Below are positions 7,754 to 15,759 of a DNA stretch of 44,575 nucleotides, piece by piece (position 1 is the first letter of the stretch; every line of letters starts with the position of its first letter). Under the pieces are notes generated by a model. That model did no database searches. It saw only the letters and a program-made list of their open reading frames with translations, and was not told the DNA's origin. Position numbers and translations under genes: made by a program. Source of the stretch: Oscillospiraceae bacterium (lineage in GTDB: Bacteria; Bacillota; Clostridia; Oscillospirales; Oscillospiraceae). The stretch spans positions 1 to 44,575 of the forward strand of contig JAISJJ010000034.1 in NCBI GenBank assembly GCA_031261585.1. The letters run 5' to 3'.

Positions 7754-8437
7754 TTATATAGTAATCGCAACACCCATCACGGGCTTCACCGCGCACTCCA
7801 CCGCGCTCAAAAACGGTTCAACGTCAATCTCTTGCGACACGGGCGGGAACGCGTCGTCGAAGTGGTCGAGTATGACCATCTTCGGCGCGAGACGGCGCAC
7901 GATGGGCAGGGCGGCGGCGAGGTTGTCGCTGTAACCCTGATAGGGGAGGATCAGGCAGTCCGCACCTGTCTCGTATACCGTGTCCGCGTCGAGCGCGAGA
8001 CTGCCCATTACGACGACACGCTTGTCCTCCGCCCGCACATCGAACATCACCGTCTCGTCGTTCTCGGGGAATTCGCGTATGACTTTCGCGAAAAACGGCA
8101 CCTTACTCGGGGTTTTCAGCACGCGGAGCGCGGTGCTGAGTATCAGGCGCGCACCGAAACGCGTGTGCCGTCCTCTGAGAACACGCACCTCGAACGCGCC
8201 GACGCGCTCAACGTCGCCTACACGGATAACCGTTGCGCCGTCTACGCGTTCGGCGGGCGTTTTCGTGCAGCGCACACGGCACCCGCGCATTTGCGGCACG
8301 TAGTACAGGTGGTCGTAGTGTCCGTGCGTGATGAACACGTCCTCTGCGGTGCCGAGCGGGAAGAACGGGTCGAAGTACAGACGCTGACCGCCCGATTCGA
8401 GCACGACGGACGCATTGCCGAGCCATGTGACGGTCAT
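7754..8437 (-). CDS. MBL-fold metallo-hydrolase
   Basis: A 227-residue metallo-beta-lactamase-fold protein. THGHYDHL gives the HxHxDH metal motif (H38, H40, D42, H43). MTVTWLGNASVVLESGGQRLYFDPF is the standard first strand pair of the UlaG/YtkL-like branch. VVVMGSLALDAD and KMVILDHFDDAFPP probably supply the remaining metal ligands. Such proteins hydrolyse phosphoesters, lactones or nucleic-acid substrates, and the substrate cannot be named here. The start ATG overlaps the stop of the GIY-YIG gene (ATGA) and has GGGAGGTG upstream, so the two are translationally coupled. It precedes the SEFIR-MORN gene by 26 bases. Confidence 0.85.
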   Translation of the reverse strand: MTVTWLGNASVVLESGGQRLYFDPFFPLGTAEDVFITHGHYDHLYYVPQMRGCRVRCTKTPAERVDGATVIRVGDVERVGAFEVRVLRGRHTRFGARLILSTALRVLKTPSKVPFFAKVIREFPENDETVMFDVRAEDKRVVVMGSLALDADTVYETGADCLILPYQGYSDNLAAALPIVRRLAPKMVILDHFDDAFPPVSQEIDVEPFLSAVECAVKPVMGVAITI

Positions 8438-8700
8438 TTCGGCGCACCTCCCGATTCGCGTATCAACGCCAGTTTCTCGCCGCGCGTCATGCGCTTGATC
8501 TCAATCTCTCGACGCAACGCCGCGCCGCGATCCGCCACCGTCTCGGAGTACACGAGCGTCACGGGCAGTCGCCCGCGTGTGTATTTTGCGCCTCGACCCG
8601 CGTTGTGCGTGTCGAGGCGGCGGGGGAGGTCGTTCGTCCAGCCCGTGTAGAGCGTACCGTCGCGGCACCGCAGTATGTAGACGTACATCTCATCTTTCAT
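8434..8700 (-). CDS. GIY-YIG nuclease-fold protein (UPF0213/YhbQ-like)
   Basis: An 88-residue stand-alone GIY-YIG domain. YVYILRCRDGTLYTGWTNDLPRRLDTHNAG carries the YVYIL...LYTG core (the GIY and YIG equivalents) and the conserved Arg of DLPRRLDTH. A Glu in EIEIKRMTRGEK fits the metal-binding residue near the C-terminus. The track ORF is much longer, but it extends back into the GNAT gene. The ATG at 8700 overlaps the GNAT stop as ATGA. A second in-frame ATG four codons later (MYVYIL) is also possible. Family members have been linked to DNA structure cleavage, but the role of the small bacterial proteins is not settled. Confidence 0.85.
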   Translation of the reverse strand: MKDEMYVYILRCRDGTLYTGWTNDLPRRLDTHNAGRGAKYTRGRLPVTLVYSETVADRGAALRREIEIKRMTRGEKLALIRESGGAPK

Positions 8701-9152
8701 AGGCGTTTCAGCATTTTCACGTACTCGCCCTGTTCGTCCGCACCGTCGAAGATCACGGTGTCGAACCCATTTTTCGCGTACAGTCGATGCGCGGCGGCGT
8801 TCACCTTGTCCACGCCGAGCGACACCTCGATAAACCCCGAAATCCGCGCCTGATCGAGCGCGTAATCGAGCAGAATCCCGCCGATACCGCGGTTGCGGTG
8901 TTCGCGCGCCACGATCATGCGCGAGAGGTAGATGCGTTGCCCCGCAATCGTGTAATCGGGGTCGCCCGTGTCGAACACGAGCGCGCACTCACCGAGAAAC
9001 GCGCCATTCTCGGTGTACACGAACACGACGCGGTTTCCCGACACGATCTCGTCGTACCACTTCTGCGCCTGCGCGGGGTGCCTGTCCATGTCCCAAATGT
9101 CGGCGCACTTGCGGTAATCGGCGGGGGAGAGGCGGATAATGCGGTGATTCAT
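8697..9152 (-). CDS. GNAT-family N-acetyltransferase
   Basis: A 151-residue acetyl-CoA-dependent acyltransferase. LSRMIVAREHRNRGIGGILLDYALDQA holds the acetyl-CoA pyrophosphate-binding motif (R/QxxGxG/A as RNRGIG). AAHRLYAKNGFDTV is the C-terminal GNAT motif. NGAFLGECALVFDT is the central beta hairpin. The ATG at 9152 has GGGAG upstream, formed by the last codons of the preceding metalloprotease gene. The acceptor substrate is unknown. It lies in a tight minus-strand string with overlaps on both sides. Confidence 0.88.
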   Translation of the reverse strand: MNHRIIRLSPADYRKCADIWDMDRHPAQAQKWYDEIVSGNRVVFVYTENGAFLGECALVFDTGDPDYTIAGQRIYLSRMIVAREHRNRGIGGILLDYALDQARISGFIEVSLGVDKVNAAAHRLYAKNGFDTVIFDGADEQGEYVKMLKRL

Positions 9153-9153
9153 A

Positions 9154-9831
9154 TTACTCCCAATTCTCTGCGGCGAGTTTGCGCTGCAATGTCCGCAACC
9201 GCGCTTGCCGCGCCTTATAGTCAGGCAGAACGCCGCCGACGACCGCCCAGAACCACGCGGAGTGGTTCATCTCGCGCATGTGCGCCAGTTCGTGGACGAT
9301 CACGTAGTCGATCACGCCGTCGTCCGCCATCATGAGCCGCCACGAGAGGTTGATGTTGCCGAGCGAGGAGCAACTGCCCCAACGCGCCCGCGCGTCGCTG
9401 ATTTTAACGGCGGTCGGCGCGGCGTTCATCACGGTTGCGAAGTTCGCGGTGAGCGCGGGCAGATGTTCGCGCGCGAGCGATTTGTATAGCGCGATTGCGG
9501 CGGTTTTGAGTTGCTCGGGCGTGAGATTCGGCGGAAAGCAGAACCGCTCACCGTCGAAATGCGCCTTTTTGCACTCGACCGCAACAATCGGATATGCGTT
9601 GCCGCGTAACAGTAATTCGCCACCGTAGCCGAGCGCGAACGCGGATTTTTGCGCGGTACGCTCCAACGCGGTGCCGAGGTGCGCGCGAATCCATGTGTCC
9701 TTTGAAGCGACGAACGCGTCGATGTCGCGTTTCGGCATATGCAACGGCGCGCGAACCTCGAGCGTCGCACCGTGTGTCACGCGCAGTTCAGCGGTTCTGC
9801 GGCGGGAGCGGATTAGGGTGTAATCGTACAA
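9154..9831 (-). CDS. YgjP/SprT-like zinc metallopeptidase (M48-type)
   Basis: A 225-residue protein of the YgjP-like metallopeptidase family. VIVHELAHMREMNHS gives HExxH (H180, E181, H184) plus a downstream His (H190). RARWGSCSSLGNINLSWRLMM is the highly conserved family block before the zinc site. The N-terminal half is a beta-rich domain typical of the family. The start is a TTG at 9831, with GAGG seven bases upstream; there is no ATG in a plausible position. This is the first gene of a long minus-strand series, and a promoter lies about 220 bases upstream, with a repeat element in the leader. The proteolytic target is unknown. Confidence 0.85.
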   Translation of the reverse strand: MYDYTLIRSRRRTAELRVTHGATLEVRAPLHMPKRDIDAFVASKDTWIRAHLGTALERTAQKSAFALGYGGELLLRGNAYPIVAVECKKAHFDGERFCFPPNLTPEQLKTAAIALYKSLAREHLPALTANFATVMNAAPTAVKISDARARWGSCSSLGNINLSWRLMMADDGVIDYVIVHELAHMREMNHSAWFWAVVGGVLPDYKARQARLRTLQRKLAAENWE

Positions 9832-9900
9832 TGGCGTACCTCACGCGACGAATGTAATAACACAATTGTGATTGGAACTGCAAGGCGAACAAGCAGTGGT

Positions 9901-9989
9901 TGTAGGGGCGATTATTAATCGCCAGCGCACCGTTCGGAATAAACGCAACGCCAGACAATGCGCACGGGCGATTGGTAATCGCCCCTACA
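9901..9989. repeat. GTAGGGG-family inverted-repeat element, copy 2
   Basis: The arms are TGTAGGGGCGATTATTAATC and, at the other end, GATTGGTAATCGCCCCTACA, as inverted repeats of about 23 bases. Each arm is also a hairpin. It lies in the 5' leader of the metalloprotease operon. The whole gap 9832-10292 has no gene that I can support: it holds this element, a promoter and copy 3. Confidence 0.75.
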
Positions 9990-10052
9990 CGCAAAACCGA
10001 AAGGCTAACCGTTTTTTAAGAAGTCTTTATTCAGAATCACATTACCGACTAT

Positions 10053-10081
10053 ACTATAACCCAAAAACGCGCCAAATGCAA
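10053..10081 (-). promoter_or_regulatory. Promoter of the metalloprotease-to-nitroreductase gene string
   Basis: TTGCAT (10076-10081) is 17 bases from TATAGT (10053-10058) on the minus strand. An overlapping alternative -10 lies five bases further on. It would drive the genes from 9831 down to at least 5482 through a leader of about 215 bases that contains repeat copy 2. Confidence 0.5.
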
Positions 10082-10145
10082 GCTATTTCACATGCAAGGC
10101 GTGGACACATCGCGTTGATTAATTGGTTGTGAGCGCGAACATTTT

Positions 10146-10222
10146 TGTAGGGGCGGGGTTAACCCGCCCTTATGTGTTTGTATTACGTGATGCGAAAAGG
10201 GCGGGTAGACCCCGCCCCTACG
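10146..10222. repeat. GTAGGGG-family inverted-repeat element, copy 3
   Basis: The left arm is TGTAGGGGCGGGGTTAACCC and the right arm is GGGTAGACCCCGCCCCTACG, separated by about 25 bases. Flanking bases resemble those around copies 6 and 8 (for example GCGAATCCG on the right), so the full element is probably about 170 bases (roughly 10098-10270). Confidence 0.75.
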
Positions 10223-10292
10223 AAACGCGAATCCGAAAATTTGATGCCGACATGTTTTCAACGCGGTGTGTTGTGCCATATTATGCGCAAAC

Positions 10293-12098
10293 TCAACCGA
10301 AACCCAGCAGTCTCGCGCACCACGTCACCGCCGCACACAGCGACAGCCCGACAATCGTCGGCAGTATCGCGGCGAGTGCCGTCCATTTCGCGCTGCCTGT
10401 CTCGTGTTTGATCGTCAGCAGCGTCGTTGAACACGGGAAGTGCGCGAGGGCGAACAGCGCGACGCAGATCGCGGTGACGCGCGTCCAACCGTGTGCTGCG
10501 AGTAGCGCGTGCAGTTCCGCGAGCGTCGTGTCGGTCAGCGCGCCGCCCGCCGTGTAGCCCATGACGAGCGCGGGGATCACGATCTCATTTGCGGGGAAAC
10601 CGATCACGAACGCGAGCAGGATCACGCCGTCCATGCCGAAAAATCGCCCCGTCGCGTCGAGAAATTGTGCGGCGCGCGCGAGCAAACTCACGCCGTCGGG
10701 CGACACGTTCGCGAGCAGCCACACGACCAGACCCGCCGGTGCCGCAACCGCTACGGCGCGCCCGAGTACGAACAGCGTTCGGTCGAGCATGGAGCGCACG
10801 ATCACCGAGCCGACGCGCGGCGCGCGGTACGGCGGCAGTTCGAGTATGAACGGCGTGGATTCGCCACGCAGAACCGTTGCGGTCAGCAGTTTTGAGCACA
10901 GTAGCGTCAGCACCACGCCGAACGCGACGACAGCCGCGAGCAGCGCCGCGCGCAGTACTGTCCCTGCGAACCCCGCCGCGTGTACGACCATCGCGATCAT
11001 CGCGATGATGAGCGGGAACCGACCGTTGCACGGCACGAGCGCGTTTGTGAGCATCGCGACGAGTTTACGGCGCGGCGAGTCGATGATGCGGCACCCGATC
11101 ACGCCGCACGCGTTGCAGCCGAGCCCCATGCACATGGTCAGCGACTGTTTGCCGCACGAATCCGCGCGCTCGAAGCCGCGGTCGAGGTTGTACGCGACGC
11201 GCGGCAGGTACCCGAAATCTTCGAGTAGCGTGAACAGCGGGAAGAAAATCGCCATAGGCGGCAGCATCACCGAGACGACCCACGTCACGGACAGATACAC
11301 GCCGTCCACAAGCACGCGCGTGAGCCACCACGGTGCGCGAATCGCGTCAAATACGTGCAATAACAGCGCGTTTCCGCGAGAGAACAGCGACGACAACAGC
11401 GCGCTCGGCACGTTCGCGCCCGCGAGCGTGATCCACAGCACGACGGCGAGCAGCGCGAACATCGTCGCGTAACCGAGTTTGCCCGTGAACACGCGGTCAA
11501 GTTTGCGGTCGCGCGCATTCGACGCGTGGGTGTATGTAACGCAGTCATTGCAGAGCTTCTCGGCGTACAATACGGGGTCGTATTCCGTCCGCGCAACCGA
11601 AATATCGCGCGCCGACACCTGCATCGCGGCGTTCAACAGCGCGTCAAGTCCGCGCCGCCGGCGCGCGGTGATCGGGACGACGGGGATACCGAGTGCGTCC
11701 GAGAGTTTGGCGCAATCGACGGTCACACCGCGCCGAGATGCGTCGTCGCACATGTTCAGCGCGAGTACGACGCGGTTCGTGTGCCGCATAATTTCCAGCG
11801 CGAACGCGATACCTCGGTCGGGGCGCGACGCGTCGGCGACGGTGATCACGCAGTCGTACGCGCCCGACGCGACGCACTCGCGCGCGATCTCCTCCTCGCG
11901 CGAGTGCGCGTCGAGCGAGTACGCACCGGGGAGGTCGATGATACGGTGCCGCTCGGTGCCGACGCGCACGGTACCCTCGGCGAGTTCGACAGTCTTACCC
12001 GCCCAGTTGCCCGTGTGCTGGCGCAGACCCGTCAAAGCGTTGAAAAGCGTGGATTTTCCCACATTCGGATTGCCCGCGAGGGCGATTGTCAATCCCAC
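10293..12098 (-). CDS. feoB: Ferrous iron transport protein B
   Basis: A 601-residue membrane GTPase for Fe(II) uptake. The N-terminal G domain shows GNPNVGKST (G1, residues 9-17), DLPG (G3, about D55) and NMCD (G4, about 115-118). The membrane part then carries the two Gate motifs with conserved Cys: LGCNACGVIGCRII and FPCSTTLLTIKHETGS. The start is a GTG that overlaps the end of feoA by ten bases, so translation is probably coupled. It is shorter than the roughly 770-residue E. coli protein, as is common in Firmicutes, and no FeoC follows. Downstream is a repeat region without a clear terminator. Confidence 0.95.
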   Translation of the reverse strand: MGLTIALAGNPNVGKSTLFNALTGLRQHTGNWAGKTVELAEGTVRVGTERHRIIDLPGAYSLDAHSREEEIARECVASGAYDCVITVADASRPDRGIAFALEIMRHTNRVVLALNMCDDASRRGVTVDCAKLSDALGIPVVPITARRRRGLDALLNAAMQVSARDISVARTEYDPVLYAEKLCNDCVTYTHASNARDRKLDRVFTGKLGYATMFALLAVVLWITLAGANVPSALLSSLFSRGNALLLHVFDAIRAPWWLTRVLVDGVYLSVTWVVSVMLPPMAIFFPLFTLLEDFGYLPRVAYNLDRGFERADSCGKQSLTMCMGLGCNACGVIGCRIIDSPRRKLVAMLTNALVPCNGRFPLIIAMIAMVVHAAGFAGTVLRAALLAAVVAFGVVLTLLCSKLLTATVLRGESTPFILELPPYRAPRVGSVIVRSMLDRTLFVLGRAVAVAAPAGLVVWLLANVSPDGVSLLARAAQFLDATGRFFGMDGVILLAFVIGFPANEIVIPALVMGYTAGGALTDTTLAELHALLAAHGWTRVTAICVALFALAHFPCSTTLLTIKHETGSAKWTALAAILPTIVGLSLCAAVTWCARLLGFG

Positions 12099-12307
12099 AG
12101 CGACACGCTTTCGGCGTCATTGCGGCGCAGTGCGACGACGGTACCGCGCACACGGTACGCGCCGATGCTGCCGCGACCCGCGCGCCCCTCGCACGTGACC
12201 TCCGCGCCGCCGTGGAATCCAAGTTTGTGCAGCCGCGCCGCGATGTCGCCGCCGACTGCGTGTATGCGTCCGACCTCGCCGACGCGCAGTTCCGATAGTT
12301 TTCTCAT
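12089..12307 (-). CDS. feoA: Ferrous iron transport protein A
   Basis: A 72-residue SH3-like FeoA. The ATG at 12307 begins MRKLSELRVGEVGRI and has GGAGG six bases upstream. The longer track ORF starts far upstream inside a repeat. RLHKLGFHGGAEV and the closing VALRRNDAESVSL are the usual FeoA pattern, in which the protein docks on FeoB and supports iron uptake. It precedes feoB with a ten-base overlap. No Fur or DtxR box was convincingly seen in the short upstream gap. Confidence 0.9.
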   Translation of the reverse strand: MRKLSELRVGEVGRIHAVGGDIAARLHKLGFHGGAEVTCEGRAGRGSIGAYRVRGTVVALRRNDAESVSLWD

Positions 12308-12391
12308 GTCAGCCCTCCGCAGATAGTTACAGCAGTGTATGCGGCGGCGCGTGAGGGTGACAATGAGACGCGTGATGTGTTTCGACGCGGA

Positions 12392-12472
12392 CGTAGGGAC
12401 GGACGACCCCGTCCGTCCGAGTTTCCGACAGCACAACCCCAAACAGGACGGACAGAGTCGTCCGTCCCTACG
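12392..12472. repeat. GTAGGGG-family inverted-repeat element, copy 4 (variant)
   Basis: The left arm is CGTAGGGACGGACGACCCCG and the right arm is CAGAGTCGTCCGTCCCTACG. Here the internal palindrome is GGACGGACG rather than GGGCGGG, but the termini GTAGGG/CCCTAC are the same. It lies between the rplA terminator and feoA. Confidence 0.7.
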
Positions 12473-12480
12473 AACGCACC

Positions 12481-12529
12481 AAAACAAACAAAAAAAGACG
12501 AGGGTCACGGCATAGCCGTAACCCTCGTC
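12481..12529 (-). terminator. Rho-independent terminator after rplA
   Basis: Read on the minus strand, GACGAGGGTTACGGC and GCCGTGACCCTCGTC form a near-perfect 15-base stem around a three-base loop, followed by TTTTTTTGTTTG. It closes the rpmG-secE-nusG-rplK-rplA unit. The same hairpin sequence type ends pheT at 31289. Confidence 0.85.
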
Positions 12530-12532
12530 CCC

Positions 12533-12558
12533 AACTGTTAATTGTTAACTGTTAATTG
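12533..12558. repeat. AT-rich TTAACTGTTAATTG string next to the terminator
   Basis: AACTGTTAATTGTTAACTGT and on, built from 7-base units TTAAYTG. The same kind of string recurs at 13748, 21981 and 31255, three of the four beside a GACGAGGG sequence. Confidence 0.6.
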
Positions 12559-12559
12559 C

Positions 12560-13252
12560 CTAAACCGCTTTCGTCGTGTTGATCTTCACGCCGGGACCCA
12601 TGGTGCTCGCCGTGACGCAGCTACGGATGTACTGACCTTTTGCGGCGGCGGGTTTCGCGCGCACTACCGCTTGGAGCAGGGCGTTGTAGTTGTCCGCGAG
12701 CTTCTCGGGGCCGAACGACACCTTGCCGATGGGGCAGTGGATGATGTTCGTCTTGTCGAGACGGTACTCGATCTTACCCGCTTTGATCTCGGTGATCGCC
12801 TGCGCGATATTCGCCGTGACGGTACCCGCTTTCGGTGTCGGCATCAAGCCCTTGGGTCCGAGCACACGTCCGAGACGACCGACAACGCCCATCATATCGG
12901 GTGTCGCGACGACGACGTCGTAGTCGAAGAAATTCTCTTTTTGGATACGGTCTACGAGATCCTGACCGCCCGCGAAATCGGCTCCCGCGTCGAGAGATTC
13001 CTGAATACGCTCTTCTTTGCAGAACACGAGGACGCGGCGGGTCTTACCCGTACCGTGCGGCAGAACGATTGCGCCGCGCACCTGCTGGTCGGCGTGGCGC
13101 GAGTCTACACCGAGCTTTATGTGCAGTTCGACGGTCTCGTCAAACTTCGCTTTCGCCGCCTTGATCACGAGGTCAAACGCCTCGGGTGCGTCGTACTGCT
13201 GAGCTTTTTCGATGAGCTTCGCGCTCTCCTGATACTTCTTACCTCTGAACAT
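12560..13252 (-). CDS. rplA: 50S ribosomal protein L1
   Basis: A 230-residue L1 that binds 23S rRNA at the E-site stalk and can repress its own m[20 protein letters not shown] is the start, at ATG 13252, with GGGAGGG upstream. The track ORF extends further into rpl[19 protein letters not shown] and [21 protein letters not shown] (the L1 signature region) are diagnostic, as is the C-terminal STMGPGVKI. It follows rplK by 14 bases. The unit ends here with a terminator, so rplJ and rplL, which usually follow in Clostridia, are not in this transcript. Confidence 0.97.
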   Translation of the reverse strand: MFRGKKYQESAKLIEKAQQYDAPEAFDLVIKAAKAKFDETVELHIKLGVDSRHADQQVRGAIVLPHGTGKTRRVLVFCKEERIQESLDAGADFAGGQDLVDRIQKENFFDYDVVVATPDMMGVVGRLGRVLGPKGLMPTPKAGTVTANIAQAITEIKAGKIEYRLDKTNIIHCPIGKVSFGPEKLADNYNALLQAVVRAKPAAAKGQYIRSCVTASTMGPGVKINTTKAV

Positions 13253-13266
13253 TATATAACCCTCCC

Positions 13267-13692
13267 TTAATCCGTGACGACGATGCCCATGCTGCGGGCA
13301 GTACCCGCGACCATGCGCATACACGCTTCAATCGAACCCGCGTTCGTATCGGGGAGCTTCTGCTCGGCGATCTTGCGCACGTCCGCTGACGAGATGTTCG
13401 CGACCTTGTCGCGCTGAGGTACGCCCGAACCTTTTTCGATGTTGCATACCTTGCGGAGAAGATCCGCGACGGGCGGGGTCTTGGTGACAAAACTGAATGT
13501 GCGGTCGGCGTAGACGGTGATGACGACGGGGATCATCATACCCGCGTCTTTCGCTGTGCGCTCGTTGAAGTCCTTCGTGAACGCGCCGATGTTGATGCCC
13601 GCCTGTCCGAGTGCGGGACCTACGGGGGGAGCGGGCGTAGCCTTACCCGCGGGGATTTGGAGCTTTACATAGCCCGTGATTTTTGCTGCCAA
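13267..13692 (-). CDS. rplK: 50S ribosomal protein L11
   Basis: A 141-residue L11 of the GTPase-associated centre. [31 protein letters not shown] is the unmistakable N-terminus, and the C-terminal rRNA-binding domain ends [10 protein letters not shown]. The start is TTG at 13692, eight bases after AGGAGG. The ATG just upstream on the same strand is not in frame. It sits between nusG and rplA in the standard order. Confidence 0.97.
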   Translation of the reverse strand: MAAKITGYVKLQIPAGKATPAPPVGPALGQAGINIGAFTKDFNERTAKDAGMMIPVVITVYADRTFSFVTKTPPVADLLRKVCNIEKGSGVPQRDKVANISSADVRKIAEQKLPDTNAGSIEACMRMVAGTARSMGIVVTD

Positions 13693-13747
13693 TGGATTTT
13701 CCTCCTAAAAATGTGGTAGTTTGTCGGAGCTTGCGCCCCTCCCACTT

Positions 13748-13827
13748 GGCAATTAACAGTTTTCAATTAACAATTAACAGTTGCCTTTTCACAAAATTGT
13801 TAATTGCTGATTGCCAATTGTCAATTG
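13748..13827. repeat. AT-rich TTAACAATTAAC repeats between nusG and rplK
   Basis: An 80-base run of imperfect 7-base units (CAATTAACAGTT, CAATTAACAATTAACAG, TTGTTAATTG, CAATTGTCAATTG) fills most of the gap between nusG and rplK. It can fold as GGCAA/TTGCC hairpins. The sequence is of the same type as the strings at 12533, 21981 and 31255. Confidence 0.65.
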
Positions 13828-13830
13828 ACG

Positions 13831-14382
13831 TCACGCTGCGGCGATTTGCCTGAAATCGAGGTCTACGGGCGTCTCGCGCCCGAACATGGATACGATGACA
13901 CGCGCGCGCTCGGCTGCGGTGTCGATGCTGTCGACGGTGCCGAGGAAACCCTCGAACGGACCGTCCGTGATCTTGACTGTGGAACCGATATCGTACCCGA
14001 CGACGACTACCGCGCGCTCGATACCCATTGCGCGCATCTCGTCCTCGGTCAGCGGTATCGCCTTGTTCTGACTGCCAACGAAGCCCGTCACACCGCGCAC
14101 GTTGCGCACGAGATGCCACGACTCGTCGGTGAGCGTCATTCTTATGAGTACGTATCCCGGGAAAACTTTGCGTTCAGACGTTTTTTCCTTGCCGTCGACC
14201 ATCTCGGTCACTGTTTCGAGCGGAATTTTGACCTCGTAAATCAGCTCGTTCGTCGGGTTCGGATTCTCGTCCGTGCGCATCATCCCGCGGTTCTCGGCGG
14301 CTTTGACGACCGTCGTCGCGACGGCGTTCTCATACCCCGAGTACGTGTGGACGACGTACCACATCACATCTTGCTCAGCCAT
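13831..14382 (-). CDS. nusG: Transcription termination/antitermination factor NusG
   Basis: A 183-residue NusG that binds RNA polymerase and modulates pausing, termination and coupling to ribosomes. WYVVHTYSGYENAVATTV is the NGN domain start, and KVFPGYVLIRMTLTDESWHLVRNVRGVTGFVGS is the signature. The C-terminal KOW domain reads GSTVKITDGPFEGFLGTVDSID. The start ATG overlaps the secE stop by one base (TGATG). The C-terminus is full length for the family. Confidence 0.97.
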   Translation of the reverse strand: MAEQDVMWYVVHTYSGYENAVATTVVKAAENRGMMRTDENPNPTNELIYEVKIPLETVTEMVDGKEKTSERKVFPGYVLIRMTLTDESWHLVRNVRGVTGFVGSQNKAIPLTEDEMRAMGIERAVVVVGYDIGSTVKITDGPFEGFLGTVDSIDTAAERARVIVSMFGRETPVDLDFRQIAAA

Positions 14383-14708
14383 CAGCTCGTTTTACCGGCA
14401 ATCATGCGGATAGCCTGGAAAATCTGCACTGCGATGGTATCGACACCCCACAGCACGATTGCGGAGACGAACATAACGCCCAGCGCGACGAGCGTGTTGT
14501 TCGTCACCTGTTTCGGCGTCGGCCAGACGACCTTTTTCAGCTCGCTCTTCATCTCACGGAACCACCGAGCGAGCCGCGAGCCGCGCGGATCTTTCTTCTT
14601 AGCCGCTTTTTTCTCGGCTTTCGTCAGCGGAGCTTTGGGCTGCCGCGATTTCGACGGTTTTGTCTCGGTGCCGTCGGTCAATTCGTCTTTGTCAAATTCG
14701 TCAGACAT
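14382..14708 (-). CDS. secE: Preprotein translocase subunit SecE
   Basis: A 108-residue SecE with one membrane helix. The start is the ATG at 14708 with GGGGGTG six bases upstream, three codons inside the track ORF. A long charged N-terminal extension rich in Lys and Glu (residues 1-45) precedes FREMKSELKKVVWPTPKQVTNNT, the conserved cytoplasmic amphipathic helix. The membrane helix VALGVMFVSAIVLWGVDTIA follows. It stabilises SecY in the SecYEG channel. Gene order rpmG-secE-nusG is standard. Confidence 0.95.
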   Translation of the reverse strand: MSDEFDKDELTDGTETKPSKSRQPKAPLTKAEKKAAKKKDPRGSRLARWFREMKSELKKVVWPTPKQVTNNTLVALGVMFVSAIVLWGVDTIAVQIFQAIRMIAGKTS

Positions 14709-14744
14709 GCTTTGCACCCCCTATAATATGGAATCGGATCACGG

Positions 14745-14894
14745 TCACTTCGTCTCCGTGTGGACGGTGTGCTTACGGCAGAAACGGCAGTATTTGTTGA
14801 GTTCGAGTTTTTCCGGGGTGTTTTTCTTGTTCTTCGTCGTGTCGTAGTTGCGCTGTTTGCAATCGTTACAGCGCAGTGTGATTTTGACGCGCAT
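14745..14894 (-). CDS. rpmG: 50S ribosomal protein L33
   Basis: A 49-residue L33 that is too short for the ORF track. It reads [20 protein letters not shown], continues with [19 protein letters not shown], and ends HTVHTETK. It is the zinc-binding form: C9, C12, C38 and C41 form two CxxC pairs. The start codon at 14894 has GGAGGAG upstream. It is the first gene of the unit, about 110 bases downstream of a strong promoter and 36 bases before secE. A zinc-type L33 often has a zinc-free paralogue elsewhere in Firmicutes; none is visible here. Confidence 0.95.
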   Translation of the reverse strand: MRVKITLRCNDCKQRNYDTTKNKKNTPEKLELNKYCRFCRKHTVHTETK

Positions 14895-15010
14895 TCGGGT
14901 CTCCTCCTTAAAATTTCGACTGCGGCGGTAAGTGTTCGCCGTGTGTTAAGTCTCCCTGAGCGTGCGGACTTGCGGCACAATAAATAGACCCGTCCGCCGA
15001 CAGGTAAGGT

Positions 15011-15040
15011 ATTGTACCACGGCAAGGCACGGTTTGTCAA
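15011..15040 (-). promoter_or_regulatory. Promoter of rpmG-secE-nusG-rplK-rplA
   Basis: TTGACA (15035-15040) is 18 bases from TACAAT (15011-15016) on the minus strand. The leader to rpmG is about 110 bases; I saw no recognised riboswitch or L10-type structure in it. Confidence 0.75.
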
Positions 15041-15070
15041 GGGCTTTTTGCAGGTTTTGCGAGATTTTGC
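15032..15070. repeat. Direct repeat, left copy, bounding an orphan membrane gene
   Basis: GTTTGTCAAGGGCTTTTTGC continuing AGGTTTTGCGAGATTTTGC. A similar 38-base sequence occurs in the same orientation at 15760-15797, on the other side of the gene at 15080-15700. This copy includes the -35 region of the rpmG promoter. Confidence 0.6.
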
Positions 15071-15079
15071 AGAAATTGT

Positions 15080-15700
15080 TCACGTCGTACTGATTGACCC
15101 CGACGGCAAAGCGGCTTTTACCGCTATGATCGCCGAGATGAACAGCGTCAACGCAATGTTCGGAATATCAAAAAAAGAAAGCACATGCAATGTAAAAATT
15201 ATTTCAGACATGTCAAAGGGCGTAATGCTGAAAAGCAAGTAAGTAACAATCGAAATCGGCACGGCGTTTATAAAACTCAACACGGCGACAGGTTTCATTT
15301 TGTGCCTGTGCGCTATAATCCCGACGGTTATCCATAAAATGGAGCTTAACCCGAAGTGAATAAGAATAATCAATACATTATATAAAATCATCAGCCTTGG
15401 ACTTGCAAAAAACATCAAGATAACAAGCAACACACTCCAGAAAGCTCGGGTTACGGTCAACATTGAAAAGACCATGGTCACCGTCGAAAGTTTTTTGTGA
15501 CTGTTTTTGAAATGCCGCGCAAAGCAGACTGTCATAATGCAGATCGGGATCTCTAACAGGATTTTTAACCAAAAAGAGAGAGAAAGCATGCTGAAAAAGA
15601 GAAATATCTGCGCCGAAGCGAGTACTGCCATTGCAACACAAGCGATAACGGACGCAATCGCGGCATTTTTTAGTGTGCTGATGTTATTTTCAGGTGTCAT
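15080..15700 (-). CDS. Polytopic membrane protein of unknown function
   Basis: A 206-residue very hydrophobic protein with about six predicted membrane helices (for example AAIASVIACVAMAVLASAQI, WLKILLEIPICIMTVC, SVLLVILMFFA, LIILIHFGLSSILWITVGII, SIVTYLLFSITPF, IALTLFISAIIAV). I recognise no motif or family. The ATG at 15700 has AGGAG upstream. The gene is markedly AT-rich compared with the ribosomal genes and with udp. It lies between direct repeats (15032-15070 and 15760-15797), and just upstream is a short copy of the 3' end of udp. This looks like a later insertion or a duplication-born arrangement. Confidence 0.7.
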   Translation of the reverse strand: MTPENNISTLKNAAIASVIACVAMAVLASAQIFLFFSMLSLSFWLKILLEIPICIMTVCFARHFKNSHKKLSTVTMVFSMLTVTRAFWSVLLVILMFFASPRLMILYNVLIILIHFGLSSILWITVGIIAHRHKMKPVAVLSFINAVPISIVTYLLFSITPFDMSEIIFTLHVLSFFDIPNIALTLFISAIIAVKAALPSGSISTT

Positions 15701-15759
15701 AGCATACTGCTCCTATGTGTTTCACAACCACCGCATCGCGCCACCATGGGCGGGACGGC

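Noticed and set aside
12308-12391. feoA promoter (TTGTCA with a CATACA-like -10)
   Set aside because: The -10 match is poor and the spacing is ambiguous. feoAB must have a promoter near here, but I cannot support this one.
14895-15005. Regulatory RNA in the rpmG leader
   Set aside because: The leader is about 110 bases, but I found no recognised riboswitch core, no T-box motif and no convincing hairpin with T-run.
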